Assembly (NCBI GenBank): GCA_007127395.1
Contig: SKZL01000158.1
Coordinates: 1 to 6,075 of the forward strand
Direction of reading: 5' to 3'
Length of the DNA stretch: 6,075 bases
From: Balneolaceae bacterium
Lineage (GTDB): Bacteria > Bacteroidota > Rhodothermia > Balneolales > Balneolaceae
Shown here piece by piece: positions 1 to 5,732 of this stretch. Every line of letters begins with the position of its first letter. Position 1 is the first letter of the stretch. Under the pieces are notes generated by a model. The model saw only the letters and a program-made list of their open reading frames with translations, was not told the origin of the DNA and searched no databases. The position numbers were made by a program, and so were the translations under genes.

Positions 1-1392
1 ATCTTTGACCTGTTTGTCTCACTGGATGCAGATGATGATCAACTTGATTTCCCGGTGCTTTATGCAATTGGGATCGATGGAGTGGCAAAAACGAATCTGG
101 AAGATGAGAATTCTGATCTGACTCCACTGTTTGATAAAATTATCGAACATATACCCTCTCCGGAGCAGGTTACCGATGCGCCATTTAAGATGCTGGTCAG
201 TAATGTGGATTGGAACGACTATGTTGGCCGTATTGCAGTGGGTCGTGTGGAGCAGGGAACCATCAAAACCAATCAGGAGATTGTATTGATGGACCGAAAG
301 GGAACTCAAAAAGCCAAGGGTAAAGCGACCAAATTATTTACATTCAACGGTTTAACTCGTGAACCGGTAGAGCAGGCACTCGCCGGAGATATCTTTGCAA
401 TGGCCGGTTATGATGCCGTAGAGATCGGAGATACACTCACAGATATTAGCGACCCGACACCTATTGCGTATTATGATATTGACCAGCCCACCATGGCGAT
501 GTATTTTCGGGTCAATAATTCACCTTTTGCCGGAAAAGAGGGAGATTATGTGACATCAAACATGATTAAAGACCGTCTCAACAAAGAGATCCGCACCAAT
601 GTATCGATCCGGGTGGAGCAGACTGATAACCCCGATATTTTTAAGGTATCCGGAAGGGGTGAGCTGCAGTTATCGATTTTGATTGAAACAATGCGCCGCG
701 AAGGGTTTGAGTTTGCTGTTTCGCGTCCGGAGGTGTTGTTCAAGGATGTTAACGGAAATGTTCATGAGCCATATGAGGAGGTCGTGGTGGATGTCCATTC
801 CGATTACAGCAACAAGGTGATCGACAATCTGCAGAAACGGAAAGGGATCATGACTTCCATGGTTCAGGAGGGGGAGAATAACCGGATAGAGTTTAAGGTT
901 CCATCCCGCGGATTGATCGGTTTTCGTGGTGAAATGCTCACTGAAACACGCGGAACCGGAATTATGCATCAGCAATTTTTCGCCTATGAGCCATATGCTG
1001 GCGATATCGGCGGACGCTCACGTGGTGCGTTGATTGCATTGGAGCAAGGAGATGTAACTCCATATGCTCTTGAGGGCCTTCAGGATCGCGGACAGTTTAT
1101 CTCTGAGCCGGGTGATCCGGTCTATATGGGACAGGTTGTCGGCATCAATAAGCGGGCGGATGATATGGTGGTAAATGTGGTGAAAAAGAAAAACCTCACC
1201 AACCACCGGGCAACCCAGACAGCCGATTCGGTAAAAATCTCCCAGGCAAAGAAGATGAGCCTGGAGCAGTGTATCGAGTTTCTGGACACTGATGAACTGC
1301 TTGAAGTGACGCCCAAAAGTTTACGGATTCGCAAGCTCTACCTGGATGCGAACGACCGAAAGAGAGCACAGAAGAAGACTGAAATGGCGTGA
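1..1392 (+). CDS. typA: Translational GTPase TypA/BipA, C-terminal 463 residues (5' end outside window)
   Basis: This is an EF-G-like GTPase that binds ribosomes and is linked to 50S assembly and stress or cold growth. The reading frame is open from base 1. The first codons read IFDLFVSLDADDDQLDFPVL, which matches the end of the BipA G domain, so the ATG at 55 is internal and not the start. About 140 residues (Walker A, switches, NKxD) should lie to the left. In order, the fragment shows the end of the G domain, a beta-barrel domain II (NVDWNDYVGRIAVGRV), domain III (YFRVNNSPFAGKEG; SGRGELQLSILIE; MRREGFEFAVSRPEV), a domain V-like part (EPYEEVVVDV; VPSRGLIGFRGEM) and the BipA-specific C-terminal domain (YALEGLQDRGQF; KKNLTNHRA; LDTDELLEVTPKSLRIRK). 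It ends in a usual basic tail at TGA 1390-1392. The G5 loop reads YAIGIDG, where many homologues have YASA or YASG. The family call is very secure. Confidence 0.97.
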   Translation: MFDLFVSLDADDDQLDFPVLYAIGIDGVAKTNLEDENSDLTPLFDKIIEHIPSPEQVTDAPFKMLVSNVDWNDYVGRIAVGRVEQGTIKTNQEIVLMDRKGTQKAKGKATKLFTFNGLTREPVEQALAGDIFAMAGYDAVEIGDTLTDISDPTPIAYYDIDQPTMAMYFRVNNSPFAGKEGDYVTSNMIKDRLNKEIRTNVSIRVEQTDNPDIFKVSGRGELQLSILIETMRREGFEFAVSRPEVLFKDVNGNVHEPYEEVVVDVHSDYSNKVIDNLQKRKGIMTSMVQEGENNRIEFKVPSRGLIGFRGEMLTETRGTGIMHQQFFAYEPYAGDIGGRSRGALIALEQGDVTPYALEGLQDRGQFISEPGDPVYMGQVVGINKRADDMVVNVVKKKNLTNHRATQTADSVKISQAKKMSLEQCIEFLDTDELLEVTPKSLRIRKLYLDANDRKRAQKKTEMA

Positions 1393-1401
1393 TCGAACTC
1401 A

Positions 1402-1433
1402 GAATGTCGAATGCTGAATGTTGAACTGTGAAG
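1402..1433. repeat. Degenerate heptanucleotide tandem repeat (GAATGTC-type)
   Basis: Consecutive 7-mers read GAATGTC, GAATGCT, GAATGTT, GAACTGT and then GAAG, beginning ten bases after the typA stop codon. The period is exactly 7 with drift at positions 4-7. Similar heptamer arrays occur between genes in several bacterial lineages. No function can be read from it. Confidence 0.65.
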
Positions 1434-1453
1434 TATTTCAGGGTTCAAGGTGC

Positions 1454-1637
1454 AAAGGGTGCAAGGGATTTCAGGATATCGCTTCGCGTGCAACAGATGA
1501 GCAAAACCACTGAGTTTTACAATATCCATTGATCATCATGAACTCATAAATTTTGCTCATCTTTTGTACACGTAAGTGCACCGAGCGTAGCAAACAACGC
1601 GTAAGCGAAATCCTGAGTTTCCTCAGGATGACCCTTT
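1454..1637. repeat. Long imperfect inverted repeat (MITE- or REP-like palindromic element)
   Basis: Several nested arms pair across a common centre near 1530. AAAGGGT 1454-1460 pairs with ACCCTTT 1631-1637. Bases 1471-1489 pair with 1597-1616, with one mismatch and one unpaired base. Bases 1485-1506 pair with 1551-1572 (19 of 22), including the perfect 11-mer GATGAGCAAAA/TTTTGCTCATC. TGAGTT 1511-1516 pairs with AACTCA 1541-1546. Bases 1485-1489 can pair with either arm, leaving about 24 nt (1573-1596) as a bulge. The minus strand carries GTCATCCTGAG, a wording I recall from dispersed palindromic repeats in environmental bacteria, but copy number cannot be judged from one window. There is no open frame for a transposase, so if mobile it would be non-autonomous. 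Confidence 0.6.
1610..1629. repeat. Perfect 8-bp hairpin at the edge of the palindromic element
   Basis: ATCCTGAG (1610-1617), loop TTTC, CTCAGGAT (1622-1629) forms a perfect stem with a four-base loop. It competes with the long-range pairing of 1597-1616 with 1471-1489, so the transcript could switch between two folds. It lies 218 bp past the typA stop and has only scattered T residues after it, so it is not a typical intrinsic terminator. Confidence 0.55.
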
Positions 1638-1738
1638 CATTTATTCTTCTGCCTCCTGCATTTTGCCTCACTAAAGAATTTTGAATAGTATAGCTCCCCG
1701 GGACTCGTTACGTTCATTTAGGCATCAACATCAGGCAC

Positions 1739-1766
1739 ACTTTTTACTTTTCACTTTTCACTTCTC
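1739..1766. repeat. Heptanucleotide tandem repeat (ACTTTTC-type), four copies
   Basis: Four consecutive 7-mers read ACTTTTT, ACTTTTC, ACTTTTC and ACTTCTC. The array ends 47 bp before the photolyase start codon, so it probably lies in or near the promoter or 5' leader of that gene. A change in copy number could alter spacing there. It shares its period of 7, but not its sequence, with the repeat just after typA. Confidence 0.65.
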
Positions 1767-1813
1767 TACTCATTCCATGGAATGCATTTCTCAAAAACTC
1801 GGTTCTCATTCTT

Positions 1814-3292
1814 ATGAAAAACTTCAACAGCGACCGTGTTTTTAAACGAAATCAGAATGAACCCAATCCGGACGGTGAGTTTGTCCTCTACTGGATGCAG
1901 ATCAACCGCAGATTTCACTACAATTTTGCCCTGGAGTATGCTGTAGGATGGGCCAATAAGCTGGATAAGCCGCTGCTGATCCTGGAGGCTTTTTCATGTG
2001 ATTACCCCTGGGCTACAGACCGCACCCACACGTTTATGATGCAGGGGATGAAGGAGCATCTGGAGACCATCGACCGGCGCTCGTTTCACTATCTGCCCTA
2101 TGTGGAGAAAGAGTCTGGCCAGTATGAAAAACTGTTGATGTCACTGTCCACTCGCGCATCCCTGCTTGTGACCGATGAGTACCCCGTGTTCATCATGAAA
2201 GAACGGAATGCCACTCTGCCGGATCAGGTTCATATTCCATATTATTCGGTTGACAGTAACGGACTGATCCCTCTTGGGTTAACAGAGAAAGATCCCTATT
2301 CAGCCTATCTCTTTCGAAAAACCATGCAGAAATATTTTGTGGAGGCGTATACGAATCCGCCCAAGGAGAATCCGCTGGAGGAGCTGAACAACCGGTCGCA
2401 TATTGAACTTCCCGATTCCATTTTTGAAGGCCTTCCGGATGGGGAAGAGGCACTTTCTGATATTGCAGAAACGATCTCCGGGATCTCCATCGATCACAGT
2501 GTAAAACCGATCGAGTGGCATGGCGGACGCAACGCAGCCCTCCAAAAAATGCATTATTTTATGGAGAATGGACTGATGCAATACGGAGAACTGAGAAATG
2601 ATCCGGATGAGAACAAAACGAGTAAGATGAGTGCTTGGCTCCATTTTGGCAAGATATCGGAATATGAAGTTGTCAGGGAAGTGCTCAGTCATCAGCCTCA
2701 AGGATGGGATCTGGATCGTATCACCTACAATAACGGCTCAAGAAACGGATTCTTCAACGGCCATTCGAGTATTGATGCCTACCTGGATGAGCTGATCACC
2801 TGGCGTGAGGTGGGTTTTCATTTTGCACATCACCGGGATGATTATGACCAATTTGAGAGCCTGCCCGACTGGGCCCTCGAAACACTTAATGAGCATAAAT
2901 CGGATCCCAGAGAGTGGACCTACAGCTATGATGAACTGGCCGAATCACGCACCCATGATGAGATCTGGAACGCTGCTCAAACACAGTTACGGGAGGAGGG
3001 GATCATCCATAACTATCTTCGAATGTTGTGGGGAAAGAAGGTGCTGGAGTGGACTCCCGACCCGGAAACCGCGCTTCAATACTTGATCGATTTGAACAAT
3101 ACCTACGCCATCGATGGGCGTGACCCGAACAGCTATTCAGGGATTTTCTGGTGTTTTGGGCGTTTTGATCGCGCATGGCAGGAGAGGCCGGTCTTTGGAA
3201 AGATTCGCTATATGACCAGCGACAGCACCCGTAAAAAAGTGCAGATGAAGCAATATCTCAGTAGATATGGTAATCAAGGTAGTTTACTTTGA
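1814..3292 (+). CDS. Class II-like deoxyribodipyrimidine (CPD) photolyase
   Basis: This is a cytosolic flavoenzyme that uses blue or near-UV light and FADH- to split cyclobutane pyrimidine dimers. The 492 residues match the family length. The N-terminal antenna (Rossmann-like) domain carries YWMQINRR (26-33). The helical FAD domain carries SAWLHFGKIS (273-282), THDEIWNAAQ (380-389), NYLRMLWGKKVLEW (400-413), DGRDPNSYSGIFWCFGRFDR (434-453) and RPVFGKIRYM (458-467), which are class II signatures. Trp385, Trp406 and Trp413 have the spacing (21 and 7) I recall for the class II electron-transfer Trp360/381/388 of Methanosarcina mazei. Residues about 295-322 form a Gly/Asn-rich linker that seems longer than in typical class II enzymes, so a divergent subgroup is possible. 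The ATG at 1814 fits the usual N-terminus. It lacks a clear Shine-Dalgarno; the bases before it are T/C-rich. It appears monocistronic. Confidence 0.92.
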   Translation: MKNFNSDRVFKRNQNEPNPDGEFVLYWMQINRRFHYNFALEYAVGWANKLDKPLLILEAFSCDYPWATDRTHTFMMQGMKEHLETIDRRSFHYLPYVEKESGQYEKLLMSLSTRASLLVTDEYPVFIMKERNATLPDQVHIPYYSVDSNGLIPLGLTEKDPYSAYLFRKTMQKYFVEAYTNPPKENPLEELNNRSHIELPDSIFEGLPDGEEALSDIAETISGISIDHSVKPIEWHGGRNAALQKMHYFMENGLMQYGELRNDPDENKTSKMSAWLHFGKISEYEVVREVLSHQPQGWDLDRITYNNGSRNGFFNGHSSIDAYLDELITWREVGFHFAHHRDDYDQFESLPDWALETLNEHKSDPREWTYSYDELAESRTHDEIWNAAQTQLREEGIIHNYLRMLWGKKVLEWTPDPETALQYLIDLNNTYAIDGRDPNSYSGIFWCFGRFDRAWQERPVFGKIRYMTSDSTRKKVQMKQYLSRYGNQGSLL

Positions 3293-3360
3293 CTGAACTG
3301 TTCTTCGATTATATGTAAATGTGTTTGAATTTGGGTTATTTAGAATGTGATTTGTGTTGT

Positions 3361-3393
3361 AAGATACCACCTTACTATCTTCTATAATACCAC
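3361..3393 (+). promoter_or_regulatory. Candidate promoter with overlapping operator for the toxin-antitoxin module
   Basis: A perfect TATAAT lies at 3383-3388, about 60 bp before the antitoxin ATG. The best -35 candidate is TTGTAA at 3357-3362, but the 20-bp spacing is long, so the -35 is uncertain. An inverted repeat AAGATA (3361-3366)/TATCTT (3376-3381) sits directly upstream of the -10, and a direct repeat ATACCAC occurs at 3364-3370 and 3387-3393, flanking the -10. Such placement would suit autorepression by the antitoxin-toxin complex, which is typical for these modules. This is inference from sequence layout only. Confidence 0.35.
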
Positions 3394-3447
3394 ATGACCT
3401 TGTTTATCGTTTTTACTACATTCCATCTAAGATCAATTTAATTGAGT

Positions 3448-3684
3448 ATGACTACACTTCAGAAAAAAAAGAAGCTCATCGAAGAAGCAGAGAAACTGAC
3501 TGATTCTGATTTTATTGATTACCTGCTCGGGTTAATCGAACTTGAATCAAGCCCGGTTGCGTCTAAGCCTCATCCGCTTACAGAGCTGGAGAAAAAGGCA
3601 ATCAATCAAGCAGAAACGGATATAAAAACAGGTAATGTAATAACAGATAAGCAAGCCGAAGAAGAAACTGCATCATGGCTTTAA
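3448..3684 (+). CDS. Putative antitoxin of a RelE/ParE-type toxin-antitoxin module
   Basis: The product is a 78-residue acidic, mostly helical protein that should bind and neutralise the toxin encoded immediately downstream. I chose the ATG at 3448; a TTG two codons earlier (3442) is possible but less likely. The N-terminal half (KKKKLIEEAEKLTDSDFIDY) looks like a helix pair. The C-terminal half (LTELEKKAINQAETDIKTGN, then a tail ending in EEETASWL) follows the pattern of small antitoxins with an 'I..G..DI..G......W' arrangement, which I recall next to ParE-like toxins. No clear ribbon-helix-helix or helix-turn-helix is visible, so its DNA binding is uncertain. Codons 6-8 lie in an A8 run (3463-3470). 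The gene overlaps the toxin gene by 10 bp, arguing for coupled translation. Its function rests largely on the neighbour. Confidence 0.75.
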   Translation: MTTLQKKKKLIEEAEKLTDSDFIDYLLGLIELESSPVASKPHPLTELEKKAINQAETDIKTGNVITDKQAEEETASWL

Positions 3685-3971
3685 AGGTTTTGTGGACACT
3701 ATCTGCCCAGAAGGACAGAATCCGGGTGTTCGAATATTGGAATGATCGCACTAAATCAAGAGAGTACTCACAAAAATTAAACAGCCTCATCCGTCACAGA
3801 ATATCTTTGATAAAAGAGTATCCCTCGGCCGGCCTGGTCACAGACAAACCCAGTATACGGTTTCATGTTATTGCCCGCAATTACAAGTTATTTTATAAAA
3901 TAGTAGGAGAGACGGCGTATATTTTACGATTTTGGGATACCCGTCAAAATCCGGATAATTTGGATGTATAG
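3675..3971 (+). CDS. Type II toxin, RelE/ParE family
   Basis: The 98-residue basic protein has the full length of a RelE/ParE-fold toxin. Family members either cleave mRNA at the ribosome (RelE) or poison gyrase (ParE). The visible pattern is an N-terminal strand (KVLWTLSAQKD, 4-14), two helices (about 15-49, with EYWNDRTKSREYSQKL), the turn YPSAG (49-53), then strands with IRFHVIARNYKLFYKI (61-76) and the closing strand ILRFWDTRQNP (83-93). The R-x-Y-x-x-F-Y-K-I segment and the W-D-x-R-x-N-P end are typical of ParE-like members. The catalytic set of RelE mRNases is not evident, so gyrase inhibition is a little more likely, but the target cannot be assigned from sequence. The ATG at 3675 lies inside the antitoxin gene, with no separate promoter seen. 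No frameshift or stop breaks it, so it appears intact. Confidence 0.87.
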   Translation: MALKVLWTLSAQKDRIRVFEYWNDRTKSREYSQKLNSLIRHRISLIKEYPSAGLVTDKPSIRFHVIARNYKLFYKIVGETAYILRFWDTRQNPDNLDV

Positions 3972-4000
3972 TCAGCAAGTAATATCGATCAGGCCCGGCT

Positions 4001-4048
4001 ATGATTGTTGTTGATACAAAGGTTATCACCGGGATGTATGTTGGGTAA
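4001..4048 (+). pseudogene. Relic of a VapC-type (PIN-domain) toxin gene start
   Basis: An ATG opens a 15-codon frame reading MIVVDTKVITGMYVG and then TAA. VapC toxins commonly begin MIVVDTNVI, where the Asp is the first metal-binding acid of the PIN nuclease. Here the Asp is kept but the usual following Asn is Lys. An AGG sits seven bases before the ATG. Nothing PIN-like continues in any frame in the about 50 bp before the convergent gene at 4098, so only the N-terminus survives. The match is short, so chance cannot be fully excluded. Its place next to another toxin-antitoxin module supports a real relic. Confidence 0.5.
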
Positions 4049-4062
4049 CTTATTCAAGTCAT

Positions 4063-4089
4063 TTCAATTTCTTAGTGATAATAATTGAA
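4063..4089 (+). terminator. Candidate weak terminator hairpin at the convergent junction
   Basis: TTCAATT (4063-4069) pairs with AATTGAA (4083-4089). Inside it TTA (4072-4074) pairs with TAA (4079-4081), closing a GTGA loop with a small internal bulge. On the plus strand it is followed by CTTATTGTTT, a loose T-rich tract. The stem is AT-only apart from one pair, so it would be weak. It could end transcripts of the toxin-antitoxin module before they run antisense into the phosphorylase gene. Confidence 0.3.
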
Positions 4090-4097
4090 CTTATTGT

Positions 4098-4892
4098 TTA
4101 CAGTTTTATAATTAACTCCGTCACCAGTCTCGTGAAATCAACTTTTCGGGATTCGGCGGCCTCTTCTACTTCGGAGTGATCCAGCTTCCCCTTCTGAACA
4201 CCGGCTGCCATGTTGGTGACCAGCGAGATCGCAGCAGCAGGCAGGTTCAGCCGTGCAGCTTCCATCAGCTCCGGAGCGGTACTCATTCCCACCACATCGG
4301 CTCCCAACACACGGAATGCACGTATTTCTGCCTTGGATTCATAATTGGGCCCCTTCACGTAGACATATGAGCCCCGCTGAATCTCCAGCCCGATTCCGGC
4401 CGCAATACTTCGAACACGATCCGCAATAGGGTAGAGGTTGTATCGATAGGGTTGATCGGGCTCAGCAGCCAGTGAGTGAAACGGGCGGACCAGATCGTCG
4501 ATCACCATCAGATCACCCACATTGAACCCGGTATTGATGGCACCCGCAGCATTGGAGAGGATCAGTTTTTTTGCTTTTAGTTGATGCGCCAGCCGTACGG
4601 GCAGAACCGTTCGGCTGAAAGAGTGTCCCTCATAGTGATGAAAACGCCCTGAAAAGGTGATGATCTGCCTGCCGGCAACTGTTCCTGCCACCAGCTTACC
4701 GGAGTGTCCCTGCACGGTTGTTTGCGGAAATCCGGGAATCTCCGAATAGGGAACCGAAACGGGCTCATGAATGGACTCTGCAAATCCGCCAAGTCCCGAT
4801 CCCAGAATCACAACTGCTTCCGGCTCAGATGGAAAACCACGGTTCTGTAAAAATTGGAGGATCGGTGTAAGTTGTTCGCTTATTACTGTCAT
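4098..4892 (-). CDS. Purine nucleoside phosphorylase, trimeric (low-molecular-mass) type
   Basis: This cytosolic enzyme of purine salvage converts (deoxy)inosine or guanosine plus phosphate to the free base and (deoxy)ribose-1-phosphate. The 264 residues carry the PNP family II set: GSGLGG (31-36) and GHSGK (62-66) for phosphate, GRFHHYEGH (82-90) with the ribose/phosphate Arg, His and Tyr, SNAAGAIN (113-120), GPNYES (181-186) with the base-binding Glu185, VGMSTAPE (201-208), TNMAAG (226-231) with base-binding Asn227, and His239 at the position of human His257. The Glu/Asn pair predicts 6-oxopurine preference. Residues about 135-155 lack the usual NPL-GPN and RFP-MS wording and are several residues shorter, which is unusual near the subunit interface. 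The start overlaps the stop of the upstream metallohydrolase gene as ATGA. The name punA/pupG would fit, but naming varies between species. Confidence 0.94.
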   Translation of the reverse strand: MTVISEQLTPILQFLQNRGFPSEPEAVVILGSGLGGFAESIHEPVSVPYSEIPGFPQTTVQGHSGKLVAGTVAGRQIITFSGRFHHYEGHSFSRTVLPVRLAHQLKAKKLILSNAAGAINTGFNVGDLMVIDDLVRPFHSLAAEPDQPYRYNLYPIADRVRSIAAGIGLEIQRGSYVYVKGPNYESKAEIRAFRVLGADVVGMSTAPELMEAARLNLPAAAISLVTNMAAGVQKGKLDHSEVEEAAESRKVDFTRLVTELIIKL

Positions 4893-5680
4893 AGATTCTC
4901 AATAATATAACCGTTGTTTTCGGTTGGTTCAATCAGATTGAACAGTGGATGATCCGTTTCATGATACGCCATGATCGTGAACTTCTCCTTGCAGGCAATT
5001 TTTTTCAACTCATTCCGGGTTTCCATACTTTTTTTGGGTTCAAAATCGAACTTGGCTGCAAAGTTTTTGTTGATTGAAATTCGCCGGCCAATCACATCAC
5101 CGGCCATCAGGTACCGGGAATCACCATTTTCATAGAAAAGTGCCTGATGGTACTCGGTATGTCCGCCAATTTTTCGGACTCTCACCGGCGGAATCGGATT
5201 GGACTCTTCTTCCGGTAAAAAATGAAGATCTGCATAACTCTCCAGATAATGGACAAAATCCTGGATCTCTTCCGGTTGTTTATGCAGATATTTGTTCAGT
5301 TTTCTCCAGCCGCCATCCGATACATACACTTTTGCATCAGGGAAAGTGAGATCCCAGTATCCATTTTTGCGGTTAGCCAACCCTGCAAAGTGGTCGTAAT
5401 GCAGATGGCTGATGAAGATGTGAGTTACATCCAGCTCTGATAAACCTTGCTGAGACAGGTTGTCCAGAATCACATCAATGTCGGACTCTTCACTTAGCAG
5501 ATCCCCGATTCCTGCATCAAAAAGAATGGTATGATGCTCATCCCGGATCAAAAACGGATTGATGGAGAGCTTGAGCGATCCTTTGTGGGGGAGATCATCT
5601 CTGCCAATCTTGTTAAACTGCTTGTCAATACCCACTGAAAAGGTCCCTTCATAGAGCGGGGTTACAACGGCTGGTTTCAT
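4889..5680 (-). CDS. MBL-fold metallohydrolase, substrate unknown
   Basis: The product is a 263-residue metallo-beta-lactamase-fold hydrolase with no signal peptide or membrane segment, so probably cytosolic. It has DAGIGD (55-60), the metal motif SHLHYDH (91-97; His92, His94, Asp96, His97), GGHTEYH (172-178) with the third metal His174, AGD (193-195) with the bridging Asp195, and YHETDHP (239-245) with the terminal metal His240. All the expected dinuclear ligands are therefore present. The layout resembles lactonase- or glyoxalase II-like members of the superfamily, but these motifs do not fix a substrate. The third motif reads HTEYH where HTPGH is usual. It begins 52 bp after phoH on the same strand and overlaps the phosphorylase gene by 4 bp. 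No Shine-Dalgarno is seen before the ATG. The superfamily is secure, the function is not. Confidence 0.9.
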   Translation of the reverse strand: MKPAVVTPLYEGTFSVGIDKQFNKIGRDDLPHKGSLKLSINPFLIRDEHHTILFDAGIGDLLSEESDIDVILDNLSQQGLSELDVTHIFISHLHYDHFAGLANRKNGYWDLTFPDAKVYVSDGGWRKLNKYLHKQPEEIQDFVHYLESYADLHFLPEEESNPIPPVRVRKIGGHTEYHQALFYENGDSRYLMAGDVIGRRISINKNFAAKFDFEPKKSMETRNELKKIACKEKFTIMAYHETDHPLFNLIEPTENNGYIIENL

Positions 5681-5732
5681 GAATAGAATGAGAATTATTT
5701 CTTCTTACCGTTCAGGTTGATCTTCCTGTCGG

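Larger units (their letters stand above)
1393..1813. other. Gene-free, repeat-rich intergenic region between typA and the photolyase gene
   Basis: No protein-like reading frame is credible in these 421 bp on either strand; the short open frames have composition and placement expected by chance. The region instead holds two period-7 repeats at its edges (1402-1433 and 1739-1766), a direct repeat ATTTCAGG (1435-1442 and 1468-1475), a period-9 pair GGTGCAA (1449-1455 and 1458-1464), and a long imperfect palindrome (about 1454-1637). The remaining 1640-1738 shows nothing I can name. A promoter for the photolyase gene should lie in the last 100 bp or so, but I could not identify one convincingly. 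Confidence 0.7.

Noticed and set aside
1449..1464. Possible short CRISPR-like or iteron repeat (GGTGCAA twice)
   Set aside because: Only two copies at 9-bp spacing, with no further units and no replication gene nearby.
1610..1640. Intrinsic terminator for typA
   Set aside because: The hairpin is good but lies 218 bp after the stop codon and is not followed by a continuous T tract; it is better explained as part of the palindromic element.
1471..1671. Minus-strand open frame of 66 codons in the typA-photolyase gap
   Set aside because: It lies across the palindromic element, has no recognisable motif and has composition typical of antisense of repeat DNA; length is within chance expectation.
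1803..1813. Shared TTCTCATTCT before the photolyase ATG and, on the minus strand, before the metallohydrolase ATG
   Set aside because: Two occurrences of a low-complexity pyrimidine-rich 10-mer at slightly different spacing are too little to claim a leader motif.
2300..2701. Minus-strand 133-codon frame opposite the photolyase gene
   Set aside because: It is a shadow of the strong plus-strand coding region, with no motif and no plausible start context.
2805..3086. Plus-strand 93-codon frame inside the photolyase gene
   Set aside because: It is fully nested in another frame of a well-supported gene, and its residue pattern shows no family resemblance.
3442..3450. TTG start for the antitoxin at 3442
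   Set aside because: An ATG lies two codons downstream and gives a normal N-terminus; no ribosome binding site favours the TTG.
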